Assembly (NCBI GenBank): GCA_028684915.1
Contig: JAQUEZ010000061.1
Span: forward strand, 1 to 33,549
Direction of reading: 5' to 3'
DNA from: Desulfobulbus sp.
GTDB lineage: Bacteria > Desulfobacterota > Desulfobulbia > Desulfobulbales > Desulfobulbaceae
Length of the DNA stretch: 33,549 nucleotides
Below the pieces are notes generated by a model. The model worked only from the letters and a program-made list of their open reading frames with translations, searched no databases and was not told where the DNA came from. Position numbers and translations under genes: made by a program. Shown here piece by piece: positions 25,042-33,478 of this stretch. The first letter of the stretch is position 1. Each line of letters begins with the position of its first letter.

Positions 25042-27030
25042 CTACCCTCTCGACCCGGTTTCGCTTGGCAACAGCTCAGGAAGGGCAATGGCGTTACCCT
25101 GCATCGCGTCAACATTCAATGAGGAAAGAAGCTGTAACTGATTTTCCGTCTCAACATTTTTAATGACCACCTTAACGCCGATGCTGTGGGCTACGGAACA
25201 TAGGGAATCAATAAAAAAGTGAACATCCTGATTCTGACGCAGCATCTCATCGACAATAGCCCGGTCAATTTTGACATAATCGGGCCTTAACCATTGCAGG
25301 TAGCCAAAATTGATCAATCCTTGCCCGAAATGATCAACCCCAAGTCCATGTCCCCCTTTTCTCACCACATCCGCAAATTTTTTCATCCGCTCACCATCGG
25401 CATGAAGACGGGATTCAGGAAATTCGATATTAAAGGCGATTCCATCGCGGCCGCATTGAACCAAGGTTTGGCAGATCCAGGAAAAAAAGTCCTCGTCCAC
25501 CAGTGAACGCGGAGAAATATTGAGCGCGATGGGCTGGGGCAAAAGCCGCCGCAAAGGATTTTGCAGCAACCTTTCCAATATCATTTGCTCAAGGTCGGCG
25601 GTCAGACCAAACTGTTCCGCCACGGCAAGATACATAGCCAAGGACATATGCTTGCCAGAGGAATCGACGACCCGCGCATACATTTCGTAGGCCAGCGTTT
25701 CTCTCAGGTTGTTCTTTTGCACCGTTGGTTGGGCATAGAAGACAATATTTTTCTCGGTAATCAGATTGAGGATTGTCTCTTTCCGATGCATCCGTCCCTG
25801 GAGAGAGAGTCCCGTCTCGCCACTCAATGTCAACAACTGGACAGTATTGCCCCCTGCGCTGCGAGCCTTGGCAAGAGCCATATCCGCAGCCGCAAGCAGA
25901 TCCTCAAAGCAAACCGTTTGATCAAAATAAACCCCGCCACAGATAAAGGAGAAAAGGTCCACCGATACCGGAGAAAAAGTGTCGCCTCCCCGGTTAGCTG
26001 GTGCCAGCAATACCTCCTCCAGCAACGATTGAGCACTCAACGCATCAACGCCCGGCAAAAAAAGGGCCACATCCCCGCCTCCCAACCTGGCGAGAACGAA
26101 GTCGGAAAAACGGCGGCACCCAACCTGTAACCGGGTAGCGAGATTTTGCAGAGCGCTATCCCCCTGCTGATATCCGTATTGTTCGTTGAGCTCCTTTAAT
26201 CCCTGCAGTTGGATGATCAAAAAAGTTCCAAAGACCTGATTAACGGTGTCAGACAGCCTGGCATTAATCTGCGATTGCAAATAGCGCCGGTTACCAAGCC
26301 CAGTAAGAGGATCCCGATATACCTGTTGGCTCAGTTTATCGGCAATGGCAGTATGCTCGGTAAAAATTTGACCAATACGGGTAATCATCGTATTCATGGC
26401 CTGAACAACCCTGCGCAATTCTCTTGTCCGCGGGAGATCATGCTGAAGCTCCAACCGACGCTCGCCTACGGCCATGGCCTGCTCTTCAATCCTTTTCAGT
26501 GGGCGAAGAAGGGAACGAAGCACAATACCACCGAGAAGGGCAAAAACGAGCCAGCTTAAGCCACACCATATTGCAGTATTTCGAGCGGCCTGCCAGAGGT
26601 TTTTATAGGCCTCGTCAAGTCGACTTTCAATACATACGGTGCCTGTTTGCACCCAGCCACGCATGACTTTTGCTGATGCCTGTGGACTTGTAAGAGGCAC
26701 CGAAGCGCTAAACCATAGCGGCACAGGAAGGGTCGTCCCTTCATCGTGCCGAGACGCCAGCACCCTACCGTTTAAATCCCTCAACTCAATAAGGCGGTAG
26801 GACCCGGAGGCATACAAGGCCTCAATCATGGTGTCCATGATGGCCTGCTCATTACCGCCTTGGACAGAGGAGAGGGTTAGCCCTAGAAAATCGGCGCTTT
26901 CCTGCGTTTGCGTTTCCATCTGTTGGACTAGATAGCTGCGCGTTCGTTTCAGTTCTCCCATCCATAGGGCGGAACACAAACAAAACAAAACCACAAAGGT
27001 ACTAAGCAACAATTGTCTGTATAAAGTCAT
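25042..27030 (-). CDS. lapD: c-di-GMP receptor LapD (degenerate GGDEF-EAL, inner membrane)
   Basis: The 662-residue product follows LapD from end to end. MTLYRQLLLSTF with helix 1 (about 6-24), a LapD/MoxY-type periplasmic domain (25-151) with G125-W126 in MRGWVQTG, the position of the tryptophan LapD uses to hold LapG, helix 2 (152-174), HAMP (175-230), GGDEF domain (235-400) and EAL domain (415-655). Both catalytic domains look dead: the signature reads RLGGGDVAL (315-323) instead of GGDEF; EAL reads EMY (449-451); DDFG reads DHFG (566-569); the catalytic Glu before VETE is Asn. It should therefore bind c-di-GMP and sequester LapG rather than make or cut the nucleotide. The ATG at 27030 fits the family; an in-frame TTG lies six codons upstream. 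lapG is next upstream, 177 bases away. Confidence 0.92.
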   Translation of the reverse strand: MTLYRQLLLSTFVVLFCLCSALWMGELKRTRSYLVQQMETQTQESADFLGLTLSSVQGGNEQAIMDTMIEALYASGSYRLIELRDLNGRVLASRHDEGTTLPVPLWFSASVPLTSPQASAKVMRGWVQTGTVCIESRLDEAYKNLWQAARNTAIWCGLSWLVFALLGGIVLRSLLRPLKRIEEQAMAVGERRLELQHDLPRTRELRRVVQAMNTMITRIGQIFTEHTAIADKLSQQVYRDPLTGLGNRRYLQSQINARLSDTVNQVFGTFLIIQLQGLKELNEQYGYQQGDSALQNLATRLQVGCRRFSDFVLARLGGGDVALFLPGVDALSAQSLLEEVLLAPANRGGDTFSPVSVDLFSFICGGVYFDQTVCFEDLLAAADMALAKARSAGGNTVQLLTLSGETGLSLQGRMHRKETILNLITEKNIVFYAQPTVQKNNLRETLAYEMYARVVDSSGKHMSLAMYLAVAEQFGLTADLEQMILERLLQNPLRRLLPQPIALNISPRSLVDEDFFSWICQTLVQCGRDGIAFNIEFPESRLHADGERMKKFADVVRKGGHGLGVDHFGQGLINFGYLQWLRPDYVKIDRAIVDEMLRQNQDVHFFIDSLCSVAHSIGVKVVIKNVETENQLQLLSSLNVDAMQGNAIALPELLPSETGSRG

Positions 27031-27072
27031 AATATTGCGTACCCTCAATTCTGCTGAATGCGTACAATCACC

Positions 27073-27086
27073 AAAACGACGTTTCG
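27073..27086 (-). repeat. Possible fragment of the dispersed repeat core
   Basis: AAAACGACGTTTCG differs from the reverse complement of the copy D core (AAAACGACGTTCCG) at one base. No hairpin partner arm is found nearby, so it may be chance or a decayed copy. It lies in the lapD-lapG gap, where nothing else was seen. Confidence 0.25.
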
Positions 27087-27207
27087 ATCATTGCGACTCG
27101 CTTTTTTCATGAAGCACATCATTATTTTTTCGACATTTTCCCAAGCCATCAAATTTTCCACCCTGCAAAAAAAGTCATTCTCGGGACTTTTACCCAGGAC
27201 AACATTT

Positions 27208-27912
27208 TTACTTTTTTCTCATCCTCATAAGTAACTCGCGCCAAGGTTTGATCCGCTGGCTATGACCCAACTGTTTCCCCTTATCGAGTTGCTTGCTCTC
27301 CCACAAGGTGCTGGCATCAAAACTGTAAATAGGGACAAGATCGGTTCTCTGAGAGGCAGGTTTGATGGCATCCATGAGGTTATCTAATACCCATGGTTCA
27401 ACTCCAGGCACAGGGTAATAGGCAAGAACCAGATGACTTTGATTAAGTCGGGAGGCAAAAACAAAGTTGAGGGCAAGCTTTTGACTGGGGACCCCGGCAC
27501 GCACCAAAGAAAAAAATTTGGCTATGGCAAAATCTTCACAGTCTCCACCACCACTGGCTATAAATTCCGTTGGAGTAGCCCAGTAATCGTTTCTTCCCCA
27601 GTGGGCAGCATCACTTACAAAAAGCAGCTTATTAAAAAAATTATTGACCTGCTCGACAAATACAAGCTCGTCCTTGTCGAGGTGGCGCATAAAATCCTGC
27701 CAAGCCAGCAACCTGCGACGGCCATCGCTTCCAAAGTTCTGCTCAGCCCACTGAAGCGACGATTGATCAACGGTAAAGTTCAGAGCAGCAATGCCCTCTG
27801 TATGGGCAAAAGTTATCACCAGCAGCAACGCAAGAATATAGATAAATTTCCTGGGTCTGTCCTGGGTAGCCCGCGTTTCTGAAAAGTCGACGAACTCAGT
27901 GAGATCAGTCAC
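27208..27912 (-). CDS. lapG: Periplasmic cysteine protease LapG (transglutaminase-like, BTLCP family)
   Basis: The 234-residue product is the calcium-dependent periplasmic protease that LapD restrains when c-di-GMP is high. The triad is visible: Cys125 in GGGDCEDFAIAK, His160 in NQSHLVLAYYPVPG and Asp177 in WVLDNLMDAI. Asp124 and Glu126 beside the Cys match the calcium-binding pair known for LapG. A hydrophobic segment (about 22-38) serves as signal peptide. The start is a GTG at 27912 with no good ribosome binding site, 30 bases after the PEP-CTERM gene, so coupled translation is likely. In Pseudomonas the substrate is the adhesin LapA, cut after a double alanine; no LapA-like gene is in this window. 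Gene order is PEP-CTERM protein, lapG, lapD. Confidence 0.93.
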   Translation of the reverse strand: MTDLTEFVDFSETRATQDRPRKFIYILALLLVITFAHTEGIAALNFTVDQSSLQWAEQNFGSDGRRRLLAWQDFMRHLDKDELVFVEQVNNFFNKLLFVSDAAHWGRNDYWATPTEFIASGGGDCEDFAIAKFFSLVRAGVPSQKLALNFVFASRLNQSHLVLAYYPVPGVEPWVLDNLMDAIKPASQRTDLVPIYSFDASTLWESKQLDKGKQLGHSQRIKPWRELLMRMRKK

Positions 27913-27942
27913 AGCTTGGACAGCGGGTCTCTGCGGTTGAAT

Positions 27943-28794
27943 TTATTTTTTCCGGCCAAATGCAGCAAGAGCGAGGAGACCGACGCTCATAAGGAGCAAG
28001 GTTCCCGGTTCAGGAACCGCAGGGGTGGGGGGAGCGGGGGGAGTGGGAGAAGGTGGCTCGGAATAATGAGTACCAGGCCAGGGAACAATGGGGGGTAAAG
28101 GGAAAGAAGATGTTGTTGTCCGGGGACCGGAAGCGGGCGGTAACAGTGCAGGGGTTGCGGCCAGAGGCGCTGCCGGAGGCAGAGCTCCAAGTGGCGGTGA
28201 GGGATTGGGATTACCAGCCGAAGGTGTGAGATCAATATCGTTACAGCAGTATGTCCGCGCAGTGCGAACACCATCGGTAATATAGCCGTCGCCTTTAGGA
28301 AGCTTGATAGGTTTTGCCGTTTTTTTTATGACATCCCCCTCTCTATGGGCAACATAGGCCATCACGTCTTCCTTCAGATTGCCGAGCTTTGCCTCCTCCC
28401 AGTTAAAACCGGCATAATATACCGAGAGCGCCGGGTCGTTTTCAACGGTTCTGCGAAAATCTTCAAGACTTTGAACACTTCTCTTTTGGCAGAGTCCGTA
28501 CCATTTTCCATTCTTTTGACTGCTGGCATCCTCAAATTGGGTCAGTTTATCTGCATCCTTTGCTGATGAAGCGACCGTTTGTTCCCGATTGGAAAGACCT
28601 GAGACGAGGGAAGGCACGTTGTTTCCATTCTGAGAAACGACTTCAGCCGACTCGTTTTGCGAGTGAAGTAAAAAGTATCCACCAACCACAAGGAGACAAC
28701 TAAAAGTCACGATCGCGATGGAAATAGCTTGCCCCTTAGCTCGCGAGGAAGAAGAGAGAATTCCCTTAATAAGTTTCTTTCTATTGTTTTTCAT
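27943..28794 (-). CDS. PEP-CTERM-sorted protein at the head of the lapG-lapD cluster
   Basis: The 283-residue product has a basic N-terminus, a membrane segment or signal (about 22-43), a folded middle part (about 95-188), a proline-rich linker (190-258) and a C-terminal PEP-CTERM signal: VPEPGT at 260-265, a hydrophobic helix (266-280) and RKK at the end. Such tails are recognised and cut by exosortase (EpsH/XrtA-type), placing the protein on the surface or in the exopolysaccharide. The middle part contains WYGLCQKRS, VMAYVAHREGDVIKKTAKP, ITDGVRTARTYCCND, with C102 and the pair C183-C184. The domain itself is not named here. A P191-S-A-G194 step at the domain-linker boundary is close to, but not, a standard LapG double-alanine site. 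A good sigma-70 promoter lies upstream. Confidence 0.85.
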   Translation of the reverse strand: MKNNRKKLIKGILSSSSRAKGQAISIAIVTFSCLLVVGGYFLLHSQNESAEVVSQNGNNVPSLVSGLSNREQTVASSAKDADKLTQFEDASSQKNGKWYGLCQKRSVQSLEDFRRTVENDPALSVYYAGFNWEEAKLGNLKEDVMAYVAHREGDVIKKTAKPIKLPKGDGYITDGVRTARTYCCNDIDLTPSAGNPNPSPPLGALPPAAPLAATPALLPPASGPRTTTSSFPLPPIVPWPGTHYSEPPSPTPPAPPTPAVPEPGTLLLMSVGLLALAAFGRKK

Positions 28795-29378
28795 TTCTTC
28801 TACCCAAATAAGACCGATGAACTTGGACTAAAAATGCATTGCCGATAATACTAGCGAACCTAAAGACCGACAATGATAATCAGACCACTCAATAATGAAT
28901 AAAATTCTAACGACTTAATTTAAATGACAGGGTCAGAATCGATGTTTTCTTGAAATAATTATTGAGAGCGACAATGACCTTTTCAAGGAAAAAATACATT
29001 CATAAAAATCAGTTTTACGGAGAAAGCGGCTCAAAAGATCCGTATGTTCGGAATTGTAAGCCTGAACCCGCTAAAAGAAAAGATGTTTTTTCGCGAAGCT
29101 GGCCTTACCCCGCAAAAAGAATTGTGCAGATCTTTTGTCTCCAGACAAGCCTCTAAAATACCACGCCGACCGGATTCATTGTTGGGCTTTTGTTCTCCGG
29201 CACAGCAATCAAAGGGGTTTGTATTCCTCTTTAATTAATCGGCAAGAGAGTCTGTACAATTTACTCCCAAAAATGTTACCGCCTCTCACCTCAACACAGA
29301 ATCTTCAGCGCAGGAGAATAATGGGCGACAAAGAGGCCATGGCGTAAAGAGGCCGTCTCAGGACGGAGAGGGGTAAAC
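28795..29378. other. Gene-free stretch upstream of the PEP-CTERM gene
   Basis: The left 200 bases are AT-rich and hold the promoter of the PEP-CTERM/lapG/lapD cluster. The right part contains a possible long-range stem AGCGG/CCGCT around 29026-29074 with a TCCG/CGGA hairpin inside, and CCGTC-TCAG-GACGG at 29353-29366. Short open frames on the plus strand have no ribosome binding site and no recognisable product. No riboswitch core (including the c-di-GMP GEMM type) was recognised on either strand. Confidence 0.4.
28845..28873 (-). promoter_or_regulatory. Sigma-70-type promoter for the PEP-CTERM/lapG/lapD cluster
   Basis: On the minus strand TTGTCG (28873-28868) and TATTAT (28850-28845) are separated by exactly 17 bases. 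They match the -35 and -10 consensus at four and five of six positions. The predicted leader to the ATG at 28794 is about 45 bases. Confidence 0.6.
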
Positions 29379-29433
29379 AGGAACAACAAAAAACCCCAAG
29401 TCGCAATGCGGCTCGGGGCTTTTTGTTGTTCCT
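29379..29433 (-). terminator. Intrinsic terminator of the glutamate synthase operon
   Basis: AGGAACAACAAAAAACCCC (29379-29397) pairs with GGGGCTTTTTGTTGTTCCT (29415-29433) with one mismatch and a 17-base loop. It begins 13 bases after the stop of the fusion subunit, on its strand, and its AT-rich outer stem gives a T-tract. Confidence 0.88.
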
Positions 29434-29446
29434 AGAAGAAGGCGTT

Positions 29447-31807
29447 TTAGAAAGGACGCATCACCCAGATACCACAGGGGCAGGTATCGGAGCAGAATCC
29501 GCAGGCGATACATTTTTCGTCGTCGGAGACATACTCGTAATCAACCCCATCAGCTCCAGGAGAGATCTCACGCCGATAGATGGCCCCGGTCGGGCAGACG
29601 GTCTCACAGAGATGACAATCCCGGCAGGAGCCGCAGCTCAGGCAACGAGCCGCTTGCTGATCTTCGGTTGCTCCACGATCAGTCACCGGATCATAGTGCG
29701 CCAGGGTGAGGCATTCATAATCAATCATCCGCTGGCGGAAGGGCTGCCACTCCTGACCGTTGATGGCTGCCACTAGAAAATCGGCAGTCCGTTTACCCGC
29801 CCCCAGGGCATTCGTGGCAAGACCGGGTCGTTCGACATCGCCGACGGCCAGAATCTGTGGATCGGAGGTCCGTCCGGCCTCATCGGTTTTAATCCAAGTG
29901 GCACCAGCAACCTTGACCACCTCCACCGAATCCGGCAGGAAGGGCAGGCTGGGAATATCGCCGATGGAGATAATCACGGTTTGGGCCGGAAGGACAGTGC
30001 CGTCCGCGCCAACGATGCCTTCAGCAGTGACCTCACGGGTCATGAACGGCCATTTAAAAGTGGCCCCCAGGGCTTCGGCTGCAGCACGTTCCTTGCCAAA
30101 GGCCAAGGGCTTCTGGATATCGACCAGAGTCACCTGATCAGCACCGAGGCGATAGGCTTCGGCAGCAACGTCGCAACCGACGTTACCGGCGCCGACGACC
30201 ACCACCTGTTTGCCAGTGACAATGGGGCTGTCGCTCTTGGCGGCCTTGAGATACTCCAGAGCCGGAATTACCCGCTCGTGGCCAGGAAAAGACAGGGTCC
30301 GCGGTTGGTGGGTACCAACGGCAATGACCACATAATCAAACTCTTTTTTCAGCGCCTCAATTCTATCTTTGCTTAAGCTAACACCAAGATTGACATGCAG
30401 GTTTTTGGTCTTGAGGAAGCGGTCGATCTCCACATCCCAGACCGCCTGCGACAGACGTTCCCAGGGAATGGTTTGCGCCAGTTTACCGCCGAGCCGGTTG
30501 TCACATTCAAAGATATGGGCCTCAATGCCATTGAGAGCCAACTGCCAGGCAGCTGCCATACCGGCAGGACCACCACCGATAATGGCCACTTTCTTGCCAA
30601 TGGGCGCTTTGGCCTCTGGCGGTTCAACGGCTTGCACCGCACGGCCCAAGACCGAGGCATCAATCGAATAATCGATTTTTTCGCGAGAGCAGTTCTGGAT
30701 ACAGAGATTGGGGCAGATGGTCCCACAAACCGATGCAGGCAACGGTGTATAACGCAGCAACATCTCGTAGGCTTCATCGATCCTCCCCTCACGAATCATC
30801 CGCAACCGATCAATGGTCGGGATGTGAATCGGGCAGTAGAATGTACAGGGGGCTGCCGAGTCACGATTAGCCCAGAAAGGTTTTTTGCGGCGGAATTCAC
30901 CGGGTTCAATCACCCCAATGACGCTGCGCTCCAAACCGGGGGCAATATCACGCAAGGGATCTCCGCCGCCAAAACCCTGATCCCAAATTCGCCGCCGAAA
31001 CTCTGCCATGGGCATGGGCCCGGAGAACATCAGCGCCCGTTCCTGCGGAGTAATGGCTGCAAGGACGTTCCACTCTTCGCGTAGAGAAAGGGTGGGGAGA
31101 AGCTCGCTTCGACCGATTTTTTCGAGGAATTCCGGCAAACGCTCAATCAGCCATTGCCATTCTTCATCGGTTGCCGGTTCGAGCTTGGCATTTGCCTTGG
31201 AGTAGGAGCCGTCGGTCTCACCCCGAAAATAGATCTTGCCGCCAACCATGCCGACACAAGGCCGATACCCAAGGACATTGGCCGCATTTTTCGGGTTGAA
31301 GCCACAGACCACACCGAGACCACCGCAGTTGAACTCGGCAAAGGTATCACCCACCGATCCAAGGACCCACATCTCAGGCCGATCATAATCCGGGTTCCAT
31401 TTGGTCATGGTCAGGCCGCGGGCACCAATGGAGCCACCGATCATAACCCGCCCACCGGCCATGGCATTGCAGACACCGTTGGTGGCATCGCCCTTGACGA
31501 TGACGTCCGCCCCAATGTTGAGGTAGCCAACGTCATCTGAAGACGAACCTTCACAGATAACCGTGGCACCGGGCATACCCATGCAGCCCAGCCGCTGCCC
31601 GGCGGGGCCCGTGACGCGGATAGTCAGGGGACGTTCCTTGGAACCAAGACGCAGACCGATATTGTGCTGGCCAAACGATTCCAAGAGAAGTTCGTCGGCG
31701 TTTTCAGCCGCTTTACGAACCGCCTCTTCGAAGTTTTTCGACGATATCCGCTGCCCCTGCTCATCCAGGCCGCGGACAGTGATGATATTTTGCTTTGTAT
31801 CGCTCAT
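29447..31807 (-). CDS. Glutamate synthase GXGXG domain fused to GltD-like FAD oxidoreductase and ferredoxin
   Basis: The 786-residue protein joins three parts that are separate in many organisms. Residues about 45-205 are the glycine-rich beta-helix at the C-terminal end of the glutamate synthase large subunit (PGATVICEGSSSDDVGYLNIGADVIVKG onwards). Residues about 315-690 are a GltD-type oxidoreductase with N-terminal Fe-S cysteines (321, 325, 361, 365, 369, 373), FAD loop GGGPAG (411-416), NAD(P) loop GAGNVG (539-544) and the FAD-closing AVGDVERPGLATNALGAGK. Residues 720-786 are a two-cluster ferredoxin (C722, C725, C728, C738 with C731 and C734 nearby; C766, C769, C772, C776). It should pass electrons from NAD(P)H or ferredoxin to the FMN subunit encoded 30 bases upstream, making glutamate from glutamine and 2-oxoglutarate. 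Confidence 0.88.
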   Translation of the reverse strand: MSDTKQNIITVRGLDEQGQRISSKNFEEAVRKAAENADELLLESFGQHNIGLRLGSKERPLTIRVTGPAGQRLGCMGMPGATVICEGSSSDDVGYLNIGADVIVKGDATNGVCNAMAGGRVMIGGSIGARGLTMTKWNPDYDRPEMWVLGSVGDTFAEFNCGGLGVVCGFNPKNAANVLGYRPCVGMVGGKIYFRGETDGSYSKANAKLEPATDEEWQWLIERLPEFLEKIGRSELLPTLSLREEWNVLAAITPQERALMFSGPMPMAEFRRRIWDQGFGGGDPLRDIAPGLERSVIGVIEPGEFRRKKPFWANRDSAAPCTFYCPIHIPTIDRLRMIREGRIDEAYEMLLRYTPLPASVCGTICPNLCIQNCSREKIDYSIDASVLGRAVQAVEPPEAKAPIGKKVAIIGGGPAGMAAAWQLALNGIEAHIFECDNRLGGKLAQTIPWERLSQAVWDVEIDRFLKTKNLHVNLGVSLSKDRIEALKKEFDYVVIAVGTHQPRTLSFPGHERVIPALEYLKAAKSDSPIVTGKQVVVVGAGNVGCDVAAEAYRLGADQVTLVDIQKPLAFGKERAAAEALGATFKWPFMTREVTAEGIVGADGTVLPAQTVIISIGDIPSLPFLPDSVEVVKVAGATWIKTDEAGRTSDPQILAVGDVERPGLATNALGAGKRTADFLVAAINGQEWQPFRQRMIDYECLTLAHYDPVTDRGATEDQQAARCLSCGSCRDCHLCETVCPTGAIYRREISPGADGVDYEYVSDDEKCIACGFCSDTCPCGIWVMRPF

Positions 31808-31837
31808 AGTTCAAAAAGTCCTGTGCTGAAGCCTATC

Positions 31838-33478
31838 TCAGCAGATGTAATTAATCTGCAGCCGGTCCGCGATGTCCTTGTCGTCAATACCCAGCGCATC
31901 GGACATGCCGATGGGCAGGCTCTGAGAGCGACCAAGCGGTGCCATGATCTTCTTGACTTCGGTTCGGATGGAAGTGAACACATCGACCACACGCTGGGCG
32001 ACGTCATCCGGATCAAGGCGGCGATAGAGTTTTGGGCTCTGACTGGTGATACCTTTCGGACACAGGCCGACGTTACACACGTTGCAGCGTCCCTTTTCGT
32101 TGCCTAGACACCCAGCACAGGACTGCATGATGTACTTGCCGATATGGACGCCTGAAGCTCCAAGCATAACCAAGGCCATGCCATTCTGGGCGACGTTGCC
32201 GTTCTTTCCCACACCACCGGCAGCGAAGAGCGGAATCTCATTCTGACGGCCCTGGCGGACCAGGTCAAGATAACATTCGCGCAGGTTGGAGGCGATCGGG
32301 TGACCGGTAGCCTCCATGCTGACATTGTAGGCCGCACCAGTACCGCCGTCGATACCATCGATCAACAAACCGCCAGCATAAGGGTTACGCACCAGGTTGT
32401 TAAGCACGGCTTTGGACGAGGTTGAAGCGGAGATCTTCGGGTATACCGGTACCCGAAAGCCAAAGGCCATGGACATGGTCTGGATCATCTTCATGACACT
32501 CTCCTCAATGGAGTACAGTGTCTGATGCACCGGCGGCGACGGCAGATCCACCCCTTCGGGTACGCCGCGCAGACGAGCAATCAACTTGCTGACCTTGAAC
32601 CACATCAACAAACCACCGTCACCGGGCTTAGCGCCTTGGCCGTACTTAATTTCTATAGCCGCCGGATCGCACTGCATCTCGGGGATGGCACGGATGATCT
32701 CGTCCCATCCGAAATACCCGGAAGCGATTTGGAGAATGATGTATTTCAAGAACGGGCTCTTCAGAACCCAAGGTGGACATCCACCTTCACCGGTGGCCAT
32801 AACCACGGGAATACCGAGAACCTCATTACAGTAAGCCACACCCTGCAGCAGTCCAAGCCACATGTTGGGCGAAAGTGCCCCAAAGGACATCGAACCGATG
32901 ACAAAGGGAAAGATCTCGCGGGTCGGCGGAATCCATTCACCGGAGAGTTTACGGCGGAGGAACTCTTCCGGCGATAGAACGCGACCAAGAATGGTGTTGA
33001 TGTTGAACTCATGGCGACCGGCATCAAGTGCCGGGTCAGTTAACATCGAGATGCGGCCAAAGGAGATCCGATCTAGAACGGTTTTGCCCGTGGCGTTACG
33101 GCGACCTCCACGCTTGGGTGCATCCCCCTTCTGGTTAGAGAGAAAGACCGAACGATGCTCGTTATCATTGGCATGCGGCCCAATGGCCTCGTTGGGACAA
33201 ACCGAAGCACACATACCGCAACCGATACAACGCTTTGCAATGTCCGTACTCTGGCGAATCCCGGTAAAGTGCCGATAATCATTGCCTCGTTTCTTCTGCA
33301 GCACATCAAGCTTAGGCACGCGCTGACGAAAGTAAGACAGCGAAATGGCTCCAACCGGGCAGGCAGCGGTGCACCGTCCACACAGAGTGCAACGATCCTC
33401 CCGATGCTCGATAATCCAGGGAAGGTCGTGGTAACTTAGGCTGCTTGGGGAAGTGTAAATTGATCGAACTGAGACCAT
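31838..33478 (-). CDS. Glutamate synthase FMN subunit (GltB2-type) with N-terminal ferredoxin domain
   Basis: The 546-residue product carries the synthase site of a split, archaeal-type glutamate synthase. An N-terminal ferredoxin has two [4Fe-4S] motifs (C30, C33, C36, C40 and C84, C87, C90, C94). From about 150 on it is the FMN barrel of the large subunit: MSFGALSPNMW, EIKYGQGAKPGDGG (276-289), KISASTSSKAVLNNLV, LIDGIDGGTGAA (372-383) and AAGGVGKNGNVAQNGMALVMLGA. A C-terminal cysteine set (C454, C457, C465, C468, C473) stands where the large subunit binds its [3Fe-4S] cluster. There is no glutaminase domain, so a separate class II amidotransferase is expected, probably upstream outside the window. 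An AAAGGAA ribosome binding site precedes the ATG at 33478. Confidence 0.9.
   Translation of the reverse strand: MVSVRSIYTSPSSLSYHDLPWIIEHREDRCTLCGRCTAACPVGAISLSYFRQRVPKLDVLQKKRGNDYRHFTGIRQSTDIAKRCIGCGMCASVCPNEAIGPHANDNEHRSVFLSNQKGDAPKRGGRRNATGKTVLDRISFGRISMLTDPALDAGRHEFNINTILGRVLSPEEFLRRKLSGEWIPPTREIFPFVIGSMSFGALSPNMWLGLLQGVAYCNEVLGIPVVMATGEGGCPPWVLKSPFLKYIILQIASGYFGWDEIIRAIPEMQCDPAAIEIKYGQGAKPGDGGLLMWFKVSKLIARLRGVPEGVDLPSPPVHQTLYSIEESVMKMIQTMSMAFGFRVPVYPKISASTSSKAVLNNLVRNPYAGGLLIDGIDGGTGAAYNVSMEATGHPIASNLRECYLDLVRQGRQNEIPLFAAGGVGKNGNVAQNGMALVMLGASGVHIGKYIMQSCAGCLGNEKGRCNVCNVGLCPKGITSQSPKLYRRLDPDDVAQRVVDVFTSIRTEVKKIMAPLGRSQSLPIGMSDALGIDDKDIADRLQINYIC

Noticed and set aside
25042..27030. Active diguanylate cyclase/phosphodiesterase
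   Set aside because: Signature residues of both domains are replaced, and lapG next door identifies it as a LapD receptor.
28962..29347. Three overlapping short plus-strand frames upstream of the PEP-CTERM gene
   Set aside because: No ribosome binding sites, mutual overlap in different frames and no recognisable motifs.
28795..29378. A c-di-GMP (GEMM) riboswitch controlling the lap cluster
   Set aside because: Attractive by context, but neither strand shows the conserved GEMM core; a normal promoter with a leader of about 45 bases explains expression.
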